DNA of 64,000 bases from Paraburkholderia nodosa (GTDB taxonomy: Bacteria > Pseudomonadota > Gammaproteobacteria > Burkholderiales > Burkholderiaceae). Of the stretch, positions 7,282 to 15,692 are shown in pieces. Positions within the stretch are counted from its first letter, which is position 1. The number at the start of each line of letters is the position of its first letter. The stretch covers positions 98,150-162,149 of the forward strand of contig NZ_MCNV01000018.1 in NCBI RefSeq assembly GCF_001718195.1, read 5' to 3'. The notes beneath the pieces were generated by a model that saw nothing but the letters and a program-made list of their open reading frames with translations, was not told the DNA's origin and did no database searches. The position numbers were made by a program, and so were the translations under genes.

Positions 7282-8843
7282 ACTTCTCCACCTTCATCCG
7301 TGTATTGCTCAAACTGGCTTAATAAAACGTCCGCGTACGCATCGGGCGCGTCGACACATGCAAGGTGCCCGGCAGCGCGCAGCGTCCGTTCCTCCGCCCC
7401 ATGGATTCCTTGCGTCAACTGCGCCGATACGGTTCTGGGTACACTTCCGTCGAGTTCGGCGTTGAGCACGAGTGTCGGGACCTCGATGTCGCACAGAAGA
7501 CTGGAGACGTCATCCGTGGCAATGGCGTGCAATATCTCCAGGTAATCCTTTGAAGCGATGGCCGCAATCTGCTGGGCAAGTCGCTCCCGCTTCGGGTACG
7601 CCGTGTTTCTGTGGAGGGTCTGCTCCACGTACATGCGCGCAAAGAGATGCATTGGCAGCTTTTTCAACATCCCTTCGGTTGCTGCGAGCCGCTTGGCTAC
7701 CGTCGGTCCGGAAACGCTTGCGTAAGCACTCGACAAGACCATGACAGCCACGCGTCGACCCAGCTTCGCGGCAACGCGGATTGCAGTGAGTCCCCCCATC
7801 GAGATACCCACCAGGCCAAAACGGTCGAGACCGATGGCCCCCGTCACCGCAACAACGTCGCTGGCAACCGCGTCTGCATTCCACGCGCTTCGCTTCGTCG
7901 AGTCGCCGTGACCGCGGGCATCTATTGCCACGACTCGATAATTCGCGGTGAGTGCGGGCAGAATATCGTCCCACAGCGCGCTCGATGTGCCGAGACTATG
8001 GAGCAAAACGACCGCGGGCCCGTTGCCGATGTCGATATAGGCAATGCGCTCGCCGTCGACGCTCAGAAACCGCTTGTCGTGGGACGGCGCGAACGGCGCT
8101 GTCACGTCGAGGCGAGCCGCAATCGATTCCGCCAGAACGTCGGCGGCAAGCTTTGACGAATCCGGGCCGGCCGATTCGCGCAGGAAGGTCTTGATTCCGA
8201 GTAATGCCTGCGGAGCCCGGCTGTTCATGAACGCGATGAAATCGTCCTGCGCGTTGTCCAGTTCCCAAGGAGCGACTATTTCGCCGATGAGCCCATACTC
8301 CAGAGCGGTCGTCGCGTCGATGGGCCGACCCGTCAAAACCAGACGCGAAATTGCCTTGACATGGACACGCGAGATGAGCACGGACATCAGCAGTGCAGGA
8401 GCAAACTGCTTCTCCAGTTCGTTGGCTTCGAACTGGCTGCGCACGTCGGCGACTGCGTAGTCGCTCGCTGCAACGATTGCGCAACCCATACCCGAAGCGA
8501 GCCCTTTGACGAAACACGCAACCGGTACCGCACTCGAACGGATTGCCTCATAGAGTGCGAGAATGGGCACCGCGCCCCGTTCCTTGATTGCAGGGCGTGG
8601 ATCTTCCATTGGGGAAAGTGCCGGCGGTGGCGAAGAGGCCCGGCCTGTGCAGAAGTTCTCGCCTTCGCCGGACAACACGATTGCCACGGTGCACTCGGGA
8701 GGGTCACTGATCACCTCTGTGAGCGCTCGAGTCATTGCGTCATCCAGCTCGTTCCTGCCGTCAGCACTGTTCAGGGCAATGTGCAAAACATGACCCTTCA
8801 TCGTCAGCAGAAGATTTTCATGCATTCCGATCTCCACGTTCAT
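7269..8843 (-). CDS. Fusion protein: crotonase-like domain + alpha/beta hydrolase (enol-lactonase-like)
   Basis: A 524-residue fusion. Residues ~1-250 form a crotonase/enoyl-CoA hydratase-isomerase domain (VLSGEGENFCTG, VACFVKGLASGMGCAIVAASDYAVA, LVLTGRPIDATTALEYGLI). Residues ~258-524 form an alpha/beta hydrolase that opens AYIDIGNGPAVVLLHSLGTSSALWD and continues VVAIDARGHGDS, close to 3-oxoadipate enol-lactonase (PcaD). The nucleophile elbow is GISMGG, the acid lies in LNAELDGSVP and the histidine in RAAGHLACVDAP, so the triad appears complete. Gene ends overlap neighbours by 4 bp (CaiB) and 13 bp (CoxG). I infer hydration and then ring opening or thioester/lactone hydrolysis of a CoA intermediate. 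The two parts are in one unbroken frame. Confidence 0.88.
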   Translation of the reverse strand: MNVEIGMHENLLLTMKGHVLHIALNSADGRNELDDAMTRALTEVISDPPECTVAIVLSGEGENFCTGRASSPPPALSPMEDPRPAIKERGAVPILALYEAIRSSAVPVACFVKGLASGMGCAIVAASDYAVADVRSQFEANELEKQFAPALLMSVLISRVHVKAISRLVLTGRPIDATTALEYGLIGEIVAPWELDNAQDDFIAFMNSRAPQALLGIKTFLRESAGPDSSKLAADVLAESIAARLDVTAPFAPSHDKRFLSVDGERIAYIDIGNGPAVVLLHSLGTSSALWDDILPALTANYRVVAIDARGHGDSTKRSAWNADAVASDVVAVTGAIGLDRFGLVGISMGGLTAIRVAAKLGRRVAVMVLSSAYASVSGPTVAKRLAATEGMLKKLPMHLFARMYVEQTLHRNTAYPKRERLAQQIAAIASKDYLEILHAIATDDVSSLLCDIEVPTLVLNAELDGSVPRTVSAQLTQGIHGAEERTLRAAGHLACVDAPDAYADVLLSQFEQYTDEGGEVWRS

Positions 8844-10087
8844 CGCGATTTCACGCCGGGTGATGGCATGCCGGGTACAAACTGCCGAACAACCCCCTGG
8901 TTCTGAAGTGTCCTCAGTTCGTCAGTATCCAGCCCGACGTACTCTCCGAGCACGACGTTCGTATGCTCCCCCAGATGCGGTGGGTAACTCGCATCGACAG
9001 GCCCCGAGGTATCGAGCTTGATTGGATTGCCGGGCACGCGCACATGAGATCCCGCTCCGCTGCGAAGCTCGACGAGCATGTCTCTGTGCGCGACCTGGGA
9101 GGCGTTCAGTGCTTTATCCACCGTCTTGACCAGAGCGGCCGGAATCGAGGCCGAATTCAGCAGATCGAGCCAACTCTGCGCGGATTCGGACCGAAAGCGC
9201 GCCTCCAGTATTTCCCATAGCGCCGCCTTGTTTGCCAGGCGTTCGTCCGGATCCTTGAATCTCGGGTCGTGGACGAGGTGTGGCAAACCGACTGCCTTGC
9301 ACAGGTCCGCCCACATACGTTCGGTGTTGGCGGTCACAACCAGTGAAACGCCGTCGCCACATTCGAACGAGCGGTAAGTCGGTATCGAATCGTGGCCTCG
9401 TCCCTGGGGTTCCGGCACTTCACCCGATAGCAGGTAATAGGCGCCTTGATAACAAAGCATCGCGATTTGCGCATCGAGCATCGACACATCGACGAACCGT
9501 CCTTCGCCGGTAGTCTGGCGCTCGACCAGCGCAGCGAGTACGCCCATTACGCCGTACATGCCGGCCGCCAGATCGCCGATCGGAATGCCAGCGCGAACGG
9601 GCGCTCGCCCAGGCTCCCCGGTCAGACTCATGCCCCCTGACATCGCCTGCACGATCATGTCGTAAGCGGGAAGATCCCTGTCCGGGCCGGTCTGTCCGAA
9701 GCCGCTGATACTGCAATAGACGAGCCGCGGACTGCGCGCGCGAAGCGCCGCTTGACCGAGCCCGAGCCGCTCCATCACACCGGGCCGATTGTTTTCGACA
9801 AGGACATCTGAATGTGCCGCCAGCTCCCGAACGAGTTCGGCTCCCCGCTCCGTCTTGAGGTCAATGACCACGCTCTTCTTGTTGCGATTGACCGCAAGAT
9901 AATAGGCGCTGTCGCCCTCTACGAAATGCGGTGGCACGCCGCGTGAAAGTTCGCCCGCCGGCGGCTCGACCTTGATGATCTCAGCGCCGAGGTCACCGAG
10001 AATTTGCGTTCCGAAAGGGCCCGACAGGAACTGCGTGAGATCCAGAACCCTCACGCCGCTCAGCGGACCCGTTTTTCCAGATTCCAT
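8840..10087 (-). CDS. CaiB/BaiF family III CoA-transferase
   Basis: A 415-residue family III CoA-transferase. The N-terminal GVRVLDLTQFLSGPFGTQILGDLGAEIIKVE, then YYLAVNRNKKSVVIDLKTERG and PAYDMIVQAMSGGMSLTGEPG, are all family blocks; the Asp of PAYDMIVQ aligns with the catalytic aspartate of formyl-CoA transferase. These enzymes move CoA between carboxylic acids, so this is the likely activation step of the pathway. The ATG at 10087, preceded by AGGATAACGCT, leaves a 4-bp gap after the Mo-hydroxylase gene; a longer frame would overlap that gene by 65 bp. It overlaps the next gene by ATGA. Confidence 0.92.
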   Translation of the reverse strand: MESGKTGPLSGVRVLDLTQFLSGPFGTQILGDLGAEIIKVEPPAGELSRGVPPHFVEGDSAYYLAVNRNKKSVVIDLKTERGAELVRELAAHSDVLVENNRPGVMERLGLGQAALRARSPRLVYCSISGFGQTGPDRDLPAYDMIVQAMSGGMSLTGEPGRAPVRAGIPIGDLAAGMYGVMGVLAALVERQTTGEGRFVDVSMLDAQIAMLCYQGAYYLLSGEVPEPQGRGHDSIPTYRSFECGDGVSLVVTANTERMWADLCKAVGLPHLVHDPRFKDPDERLANKAALWEILEARFRSESAQSWLDLLNSASIPAALVKTVDKALNASQVAHRDMLVELRSGAGSHVRVPGNPIKLDTSGPVDASYPPHLGEHTNVVLGEYVGLDTDELRTLQNQGVVRQFVPGMPSPGVKSR

Positions 10088-10091
10088 AGCG

Positions 10092-13037
10092 TTATCCTGC
10101 AAGTTCTTCGTTCGAGGTGTGTTGGGGAGCGGCGTCGCTGTAGGCGCCTGCGGCATGCAGCCGATCAGAGATCATTTCAGGCAGCACGGGGGTTTCGTCA
10201 AATCGGATAGACCAACGGCTCAGCGCATCCTCGATGGCACTGACGATCGCCGCGGAGGCAGGAATCGTCCCGCCCTCCCCGGCGCCTTTGACGCCAAGCG
10301 GGTTGTTCGGCGAGGGGGAAACGAGATGCGCCATCGAGATGTGGGATGGCATGTCGAGAGCGGTCGGCAGCAGAAACTCCGCGAAATTCGTCGCAAGCGG
10401 CTGGGCATTCTCGTCGTAGGCATGCCGCTCGAGCAGCGTATTTCCGATCCCATGGGAAATCGCGCCAATCACCTGCCCTTCGACGAGCATTGGATTGATC
10501 ACATTCCCGCAATCGTGCGCAACGCCATAACGCAAGACCTTTACGTAGCCAGTCCCGAGATCCACCTCGACTTCCGCGAACGCCGTTCCGTTGGCGTAGA
10601 CACTGGCTTTCGGGGAGAAGTAATGCGTGACAGTCATGCCTGCATCCAGCCCGTCAGGAAGCGTGAACCCAGGTATCCCATAGGACATCTGAGCGATTTT
10701 CCCGAGCGGCAACGCCCTTTCCGGCTGACCTCGCGCGCATACGACGCCACGCGCGATCTCGATCTGATCCAGCGGAACACGAAGGGCGTTCGCAGCCAGC
10801 GCCCTGATTTTTCCCGCGAGCTTGCCGCATGCAATGTGGACTGCATTTCCGGCGTTGACGGTGATCCGGCTCGCGAATGTCCCGACACCCATTGCAAGCT
10901 TGCCCGTATCGCCGACGACTACCGTGATGGCATCCATATCGACACCGATCTGATCGGCTGCGATCTGGGCAAAGATGGTTTTCATGCCTTGCCCCTGCGC
11001 GCCGGCGCCACCGACGTCCAGGTGTATGCGTCCGTCGTTTTGCAAGGTGACTTCCGCCCCTTCATAAGGACCTAGACCACAGCCTTCCACATAATTGGCA
11101 AAGCCAATGCCGAGATATCGTTGCCGCGTGCGCGCGTCCTCCTGGCGGGCGCGAAACGCGTCCAGACCGGCAAGCTCCTCTGCCTTTTTCTGGGTCTCCG
11201 GATAGTTGCCGGAGTCATACACCATCTGCGAACCGTCGCGGAATATCAGGCCAGTTTTGTACGGTAGCTGTTCCGGCTGCACGAAATTGCGACGTCGAAT
11301 TTCCAGACGAGTGAGGCCGAGCTGGTCGGCTGCGGCATCGAGCATCCGCTCCATCGCGAATACCGCTTTAGGCCGCCCCGCACCACGCACCGGCGTGGTG
11401 GGTACCATGTTCGTGCACGCGACTTTCAGCTTCACCTGGAATGCCGGGACGACGTACGGACCCAGCGACGAGGTCACCGCGATGATCGGCACGACTATGC
11501 CCCAAGGCACGTACGCACCGTTATCGTGGACCACGGAACCGCGCACGCCGAGGATCTTTCCGTCCTGGTCGAGCGCCATCTCGAGATCCCACAGTTGATC
11601 GCGCTCCTGGGTAATACTCAGGAAGTGCTCGCGACGATCTTCGGTCCATTTGACCGGCACACCCAGCCTGAGTGCAGCCGAGGCCACGACGAACTCTTCC
11701 GGATAGGCGATACCCTTGGGACCGAACGCCCCCCCAACGTCCGGCATGATGACCCGGATCTTCGCTTCGTCGTAGCCGAGCGCTTGCGCGAGGAGACGTC
11801 TTTCGAGATGCGGCGCCTGGCCTGAATTCCAGACGGTCAGATCACCGGTGCCGCCATCGAGCCGCGCGAGGGTTGCGCGGCACTCCATCGGGTGCGCAGT
11901 TGCGCGATGATGGAATATCTCGCGCTTGACCACGTGCGCTGCGCATGCAAAGGCCGAGTCGACTTCGCCGAAAGCAAACGGCATGTCGAGCAGGAGGTTT
12001 GTCGGAACGTCGCTGTGAGCCCGTGGCGCATCCGGGTCGAATATCTTCCTGATGTCGCCGGCAACAGGCAGTACCTCGTAGTCGATCTGCACCAGGTTAG
12101 CGGCGTCTTCCGCGATGTACCGGCTTTCGGCAAGGACAACAGCAACCGCCTCGCCGACGTAGCACACCTCGTCCGCAGCCAGCGGCGACCACATGCGCGG
12201 CTCAGTGAGCATGTGCGTGGGCGCCAGGACAGGCAATGGCTGCCGCAGCGCTTCGTCCAGGTCGGCGAACGTCCAGACATGGTGGACGCCCGGTATGGCC
12301 TTTGCCGCTTGCGTATCGACGTGCCTGATGCGGGCGTGCGCGTGCGACGATCGCACGAAACAGCAATGCAATGTTCCGTGAAGGTGGATATCGTCGACGA
12401 ATTGCCCCTCGCCTTTGAGCAGCGCTGGGTCTTCGGTGCGCTTGACGGGTTTGCCGACATATCGCGCGTGCACGGCCGAATCCGTGAGAGGTGCGCTGTT
12501 TTCTGAGTGTGCGGTAACCAGACCGAAAACTGGATCGGGCTCGCCGCGCATTCTCGCTGCGGCGAGCAGCGCGGCTTCGACTATGGCCTGGTAGCCCGTG
12601 CAGCGGCAGATATTGCCGCTGATCGCATCACGAACTTGCGCCTCGGACGGGTCGGGGTGGGCCCGCAGAAACTCCGTGAGTGTGGTCAACATGCCCGGGG
12701 TGCAGTATCCGCACTGCAACGCATGGCGATCCTGAAACGCCTGCTGCAGGATGCCTAGCGAGCCGTCGGCATTCGCCAGCCCCTCTACGGTTGTGACCTT
12801 CCGCCCGTCGACCTGGCCACAGAGCTGAAGGCACGAGCGCATGGAACGTCCATCCACCAGCACCGTGCATGCCCCGCAAACACCATGCTCGCAGCCATAA
12901 TGCGTGCCGGTCTTGCCAAGCTGGTGACGAAGAAAATCGCCGAGCGTCACTCTGGGGTCGATGTCGCAGGTCACAGCCTGTCCGTTCAGTTCGACGGCAA
13001 TCCTTGCCTGTTCCACGAATTCGATTCTCTGATCCAT
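10092..13037 (-). CDS. Molybdenum hydroxylase, fused 2Fe-2S and molybdopterin subunits
   Basis: A 981-residue fusion. Residues ~10-165 are the small subunit: a plant-type 2Fe-2S site (Cys49, Cys54, Cys57 in GCEHGVCGACTVLVDG) and a second cluster (CGYCTPGM and CRCTGY). Residues ~190-960 are the large subunit, beginning YVGKPVKRTEDPALLKGEGQFVDD, with VRGAGRPKAVFAMERML and, near the end, GVKGAGEGGTIPA, whose Glu is the general base of the family. The CO-dehydrogenase loop with Cys-Ser-Phe-Arg is absent, so a hydroxylase or acyl-CoA dehydrogenase role is more likely than CO oxidation. The FAD subunit is separate and upstream. Fused small and large subunits with a separate FAD subunit are less usual than three genes. 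Confidence 0.92.
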   Translation of the reverse strand: MDQRIEFVEQARIAVELNGQAVTCDIDPRVTLGDFLRHQLGKTGTHYGCEHGVCGACTVLVDGRSMRSCLQLCGQVDGRKVTTVEGLANADGSLGILQQAFQDRHALQCGYCTPGMLTTLTEFLRAHPDPSEAQVRDAISGNICRCTGYQAIVEAALLAAARMRGEPDPVFGLVTAHSENSAPLTDSAVHARYVGKPVKRTEDPALLKGEGQFVDDIHLHGTLHCCFVRSSHAHARIRHVDTQAAKAIPGVHHVWTFADLDEALRQPLPVLAPTHMLTEPRMWSPLAADEVCYVGEAVAVVLAESRYIAEDAANLVQIDYEVLPVAGDIRKIFDPDAPRAHSDVPTNLLLDMPFAFGEVDSAFACAAHVVKREIFHHRATAHPMECRATLARLDGGTGDLTVWNSGQAPHLERRLLAQALGYDEAKIRVIMPDVGGAFGPKGIAYPEEFVVASAALRLGVPVKWTEDRREHFLSITQERDQLWDLEMALDQDGKILGVRGSVVHDNGAYVPWGIVVPIIAVTSSLGPYVVPAFQVKLKVACTNMVPTTPVRGAGRPKAVFAMERMLDAAADQLGLTRLEIRRRNFVQPEQLPYKTGLIFRDGSQMVYDSGNYPETQKKAEELAGLDAFRARQEDARTRQRYLGIGFANYVEGCGLGPYEGAEVTLQNDGRIHLDVGGAGAQGQGMKTIFAQIAADQIGVDMDAITVVVGDTGKLAMGVGTFASRITVNAGNAVHIACGKLAGKIRALAANALRVPLDQIEIARGVVCARGQPERALPLGKIAQMSYGIPGFTLPDGLDAGMTVTHYFSPKASVYANGTAFAEVEVDLGTGYVKVLRYGVAHDCGNVINPMLVEGQVIGAISHGIGNTLLERHAYDENAQPLATNFAEFLLPTALDMPSHISMAHLVSPSPNNPLGVKGAGEGGTIPASAAIVSAIEDALSRWSIRFDETPVLPEMISDRLHAAGAYSDAAPQHTSNEELAG

Positions 13038-13044
13038 GATTCCC

Positions 13045-13911
13045 TCAGCTTGCGTTCAATGCGCGAGCGAACGCACGCCCAAGCGCACGCTCGGTTACGG
13101 TGCTCGCGAGGCGTTGCCGATAGGCGGCACTGGCACTCGTGTCGCCAAGGGCATCGATCGAGCTTGCTCTGCCGGCTGCTGCCTTTGCGAGACCGTCGCT
13201 GGGCTGCTGTCCCTGGAGGACGTCGTCGAGCTGCAGACGGCAAGGTTTGCTGCCCATGCCGCACAGGACCACGTCGGCACGGCCGATAGCGCGATTGGCG
13301 TCGACGGACACCATGGCCGCGGCCCCGACGATTGCGAAGTCCCCATGCCTGCGCGCGAATTCCTCGAACGCATAGCCGTGCGGCTCGTTCCAGATGCGCA
13401 GGCGAATTTGCGTCACCATTTCGTCCGGTTCGATCGAAGTCGTCATGAAGCCGCACGCGAACTCATGAAACGGGATGCGCCGCTCTCCGCGGGGTCCCAC
13501 GGCGACGATGGTCGCATTGAAGATTTCGGCGAGTGCGGGCTGCTCCGAGGCCGGGTCGAGATTGCAAACGCTTCCGACAAAAGTGCCCCGATTTCGCGTC
13601 TGAATATGACCGACCAATCGATACGCCTCCACCATCAGCGGTGCGTATCGATGAATCAAAGGAGATTGCTCGATATCTCGCTGGCGAACCAGTGCGCCGA
13701 TGCAGACCTCGCCGCCTTCCAACGCTATCCCGTCGAGGCCGGGTATCGCGTTCACGTCGATCAGATGGTCCACATACGCGTAACGCATGGCCAGCATCGG
13801 CATCAGCGTCTGGCCGCCAGCGACGATGCGTGCATTGTCCAGCGTGGCAAGCAGCTCGACGGCACGCGCCACGCTTTCCGGGCGGTGCCAGGTAAAGGGT
13901 GCTGATTTCAC
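13045..13911 (-). CDS. FAD-binding (medium) subunit of molybdenum hydroxylase
   Basis: A 288-residue CoxM-type flavoprotein subunit. ARIVAGGQTLMPMLAMRYAYVDHLIDVNAIPGL carries the AGGQ FAD motif, and LMVEAYRLVGHIQTRNRGTFVGSVCNLDPASEQ the TxGG-like second FAD block (here TRNRGTFVGSVC). The C-terminal CO_deh_flav_C domain follows (PDEMVTQIRLRIW, FAIVGAAAMVSV). It takes electrons from the 2Fe-2S clusters of the fused subunit and passes them to an acceptor. It begins with GTG after AGGTGAGAA, three bases after the thiolase stop codon, and is followed within 7 bp by the fused subunit, so the subunits are co-translated. Confidence 0.92.
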   Translation of the reverse strand: MKSAPFTWHRPESVARAVELLATLDNARIVAGGQTLMPMLAMRYAYVDHLIDVNAIPGLDGIALEGGEVCIGALVRQRDIEQSPLIHRYAPLMVEAYRLVGHIQTRNRGTFVGSVCNLDPASEQPALAEIFNATIVAVGPRGERRIPFHEFACGFMTTSIEPDEMVTQIRLRIWNEPHGYAFEEFARRHGDFAIVGAAAMVSVDANRAIGRADVVLCGMGSKPCRLQLDDVLQGQQPSDGLAKAAAGRASSIDALGDTSASAAYRQRLASTVTERALGRAFARALNAS

Positions 13912-13914
13912 TTC

Positions 13915-15087
13915 TCACCTTCCAAGAATGTGTATTGCGCAGGCACCGTGATCGAAGCCGTAGGTGCCTCCACCGGTGATGTGCGCCAGCCCGATTCGCG
14001 GACCGCGCGGCTTGTCTTTCGCGACCTGCCGTGCGCCGCAGCGGCCCTGCAACTGGCGGGTTATTTCTACGATCTGCGCGATTCCCGACGCGCCAAGCGG
14101 ATGGCCCCTGCAGAGCAGACCGCCGGACGGGTTGAACGGAATCCGTCCGTTCAGCGACGTTTGACCTTCCCTGATCAAAGCCGCCCCTTCTCCGTGGCGG
14201 GCAAAACCCAGTGCTTCGTAGTACAGCAATTCGGCGATGGTGAAGGCGTCGTGACACTCGACGAGATCGATGTCGGAAGGGCCGATGCCGCAGGATTCGT
14301 AGGTCTCGTTCGCACAACGCATCGTGACCTCGGGAGTCGTCATATCCCTGCCTCCCTGCATGTAACGGCCCGACGTCAGATGCGACGCAAGAATCTTCAC
14401 GGCGCCTTGCCGATTCGCAATGGGAAAGTCGGAGGCCGCAAGCACGACCGCCGATGCGCCATCGCCCAGCGGGCAGCACTGATGCAACGTCAGCGGCGAG
14501 GCCACCTGCCGACTAGCGAGCACCTCATCCACCGACATGGTGCTGCGGATCTGTGCATACGCGTTGAGCGCGCCATTCGCCCTGGCCTTGACCGCGATCT
14601 GCGCGAGATCGCGAGGCGACAAATCGAATTCGTGCATGTACCGCTGTGCGCGCATTGCGTACAGCGCCGGCATCGTCAAACCGTTCGCCGCCTCGACATC
14701 CTCATCGCCCAGATCAAGTGGGCCGCTGCCGAGACGGGTCAATTGCTCCGCTCCGACCACCACGGCACAATCCACCGCCCCCGCGGCAATCGCGAGCCAG
14801 GCGTGCCGGAATGCGCTCGCCGACGACGAGCAGGCATTTTCGAAATTCGCCGCTTCGATGCCGGTCAGCCCCGTCTCCCGTGCGATACGTTGAGCAGCCA
14901 ATGGACCACCGGATACCGTTCCGCAATAAATAGCGCCGATGCGCGGTCGATCGATTCCAGCTTCATCAAGTGCCTCGATGACCGCAGGCGCGGCGAGCTG
15001 CGCAAGACTCACTTCCGGGAAACGCCCAAAGCGAACCATACCTGTGCCAGCGACGCTCACGCTCCTCAAACCGTTCGTCGCGCTCAT
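13915..15087 (-). CDS. Thiolase, SCP2/Ltp-type (acetyl-CoA acetyltransferase-like)
   Basis: A 390-residue thiolase-superfamily protein. The nucleophile is Cys86 in NFENACSSSASAFR; the second catalytic blocks are VECHDAFTIAE (His) and GGLLCRGHPLGASG (Cys-x-His). This form is the SCP2/lipid-transfer group, whose members usually need a DUF35 partner and carry out thiolytic or retro-aldol cleavage of acyl-CoAs, for example in sterol side-chain degradation. The DUF35 gene is immediately upstream and overlaps it by 4 bp (ATGA). It probably performs the carbon-carbon cleavage step. Whether this is thiolysis or retro-aldol cleavage cannot be decided here. Confidence 0.9.
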   Translation of the reverse strand: MSATNGLRSVSVAGTGMVRFGRFPEVSLAQLAAPAVIEALDEAGIDRPRIGAIYCGTVSGGPLAAQRIARETGLTGIEAANFENACSSSASAFRHAWLAIAAGAVDCAVVVGAEQLTRLGSGPLDLGDEDVEAANGLTMPALYAMRAQRYMHEFDLSPRDLAQIAVKARANGALNAYAQIRSTMSVDEVLASRQVASPLTLHQCCPLGDGASAVVLAASDFPIANRQGAVKILASHLTSGRYMQGGRDMTTPEVTMRCANETYESCGIGPSDIDLVECHDAFTIAELLYYEALGFARHGEGAALIREGQTSLNGRIPFNPSGGLLCRGHPLGASGIAQIVEITRQLQGRCGARQVAKDKPRGPRIGLAHITGGGTYGFDHGACAIHILGR

Positions 15088-15506
15088 GAACTTACCTGCC
15101 GGGGAACTTCGCCGGGTGCGGCAAAGAAGTAGATGAACTGGCTCGCTCGTTTGTTTGCTGCTTTCACTCGCAATTCGAGTTGTTGCCCCGTCTGGACAGC
15201 GCCAGCCTCCATTTCGATGCGCCCGAAGACCCTCAGACCCTCACTAAAGTCCACGTAGCCGACGGTATAGGGCGTGTCGACGCCCCTTGGTCCCATATGC
15301 ACCACGCTGTGGCAGTAGAGGGTGCCGATTGTCGGCAGCGGCAACGCAACGAAGTCGCGGCCGCCGCAGTGCGGGCACACGGTGAGGACTGGATAGATGG
15401 GCGCTTCACAGCCGGAGCACCTCGCCCCGAGTAATGACCAGCCTTTCCCGCCTCTGATAACCGAGGCTGTGCTTAATCGTCTGAAACCGTTCACGCTGGC
15501 TCCCAT
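15084..15506 (-). CDS. DUF35 OB-fold / zinc-ribbon partner protein
   Basis: A 140-residue protein with an N-terminal rubredoxin-like zinc ribbon (RCSGCEAPIYPVLTVCPHCGG, two Cys-x2-Cys pairs) and an OB-fold (YCHSVVHMGPRGVDTPYTVGYVDF, LRVFGRIEMEAGAVQTGQQLEL). DUF35 proteins bind SCP2-type thiolases and aldolases and complete their active sites. It is the first gene of the long leftward operon and overlaps the thiolase start. The ATG at 15506 lies 22 bp from a palindrome (15528-15544), so the operator would sit on its promoter. Confidence 0.9.
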   Translation of the reverse strand: MGASVNGFRRLSTASVIRGGKGWSLLGARCSGCEAPIYPVLTVCPHCGGRDFVALPLPTIGTLYCHSVVHMGPRGVDTPYTVGYVDFSEGLRVFGRIEMEAGAVQTGQQLELRVKAANKRASQFIYFFAAPGEVPRQVSS

Positions 15507-15527
15507 TTCTGTTCGAGATTCATGGTG

Positions 15528-15544
15528 TAGTGTGTATTACACTA
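15528..15544. promoter_or_regulatory. Candidate TetR operator of the Mo-hydroxylase operon
   Basis: TAGTGT and ACACTA form a perfect inverted repeat with a five-base centre, inside the 186-bp divergent region between the DUF35 gene and tetR. The site is 22 bp from the DUF35 start. On the minus strand TATAGT/TAATAC at the same place could be a -10 element. Assignment to the adjacent TetR is by position and symmetry. Confidence 0.45.
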
Positions 15545-15692
15545 TAGTACTAAACGGCAGCGATAAAGGTAGGGAAAACCCGGCATTGCCGATGCCTCCG
15601 ATTTCGAAGGACCGTCCGCAGTCTCGCTTGCTGGCGATTTTTGCCAACGGGGGGCAGAATGCCTTCCAGACCGATAGTTTTGGAGCTTGTGA

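Noticed and set aside
10092..13911. Carbon monoxide dehydrogenase (CoxMSL)
   Set aside because: CoxG and CoxM-like genes suggest it, but the Mo subunit lacks the Cys-Ser-Phe-Arg active-site loop of CO dehydrogenase, and the neighbours are CoA enzymes.
13930..15132. Open frame of 400 residues on the plus strand
   Set aside because: Antisense to the thiolase gene with its catalytic Cys, His and Cys-x-His blocks; the antisense product has no motif.
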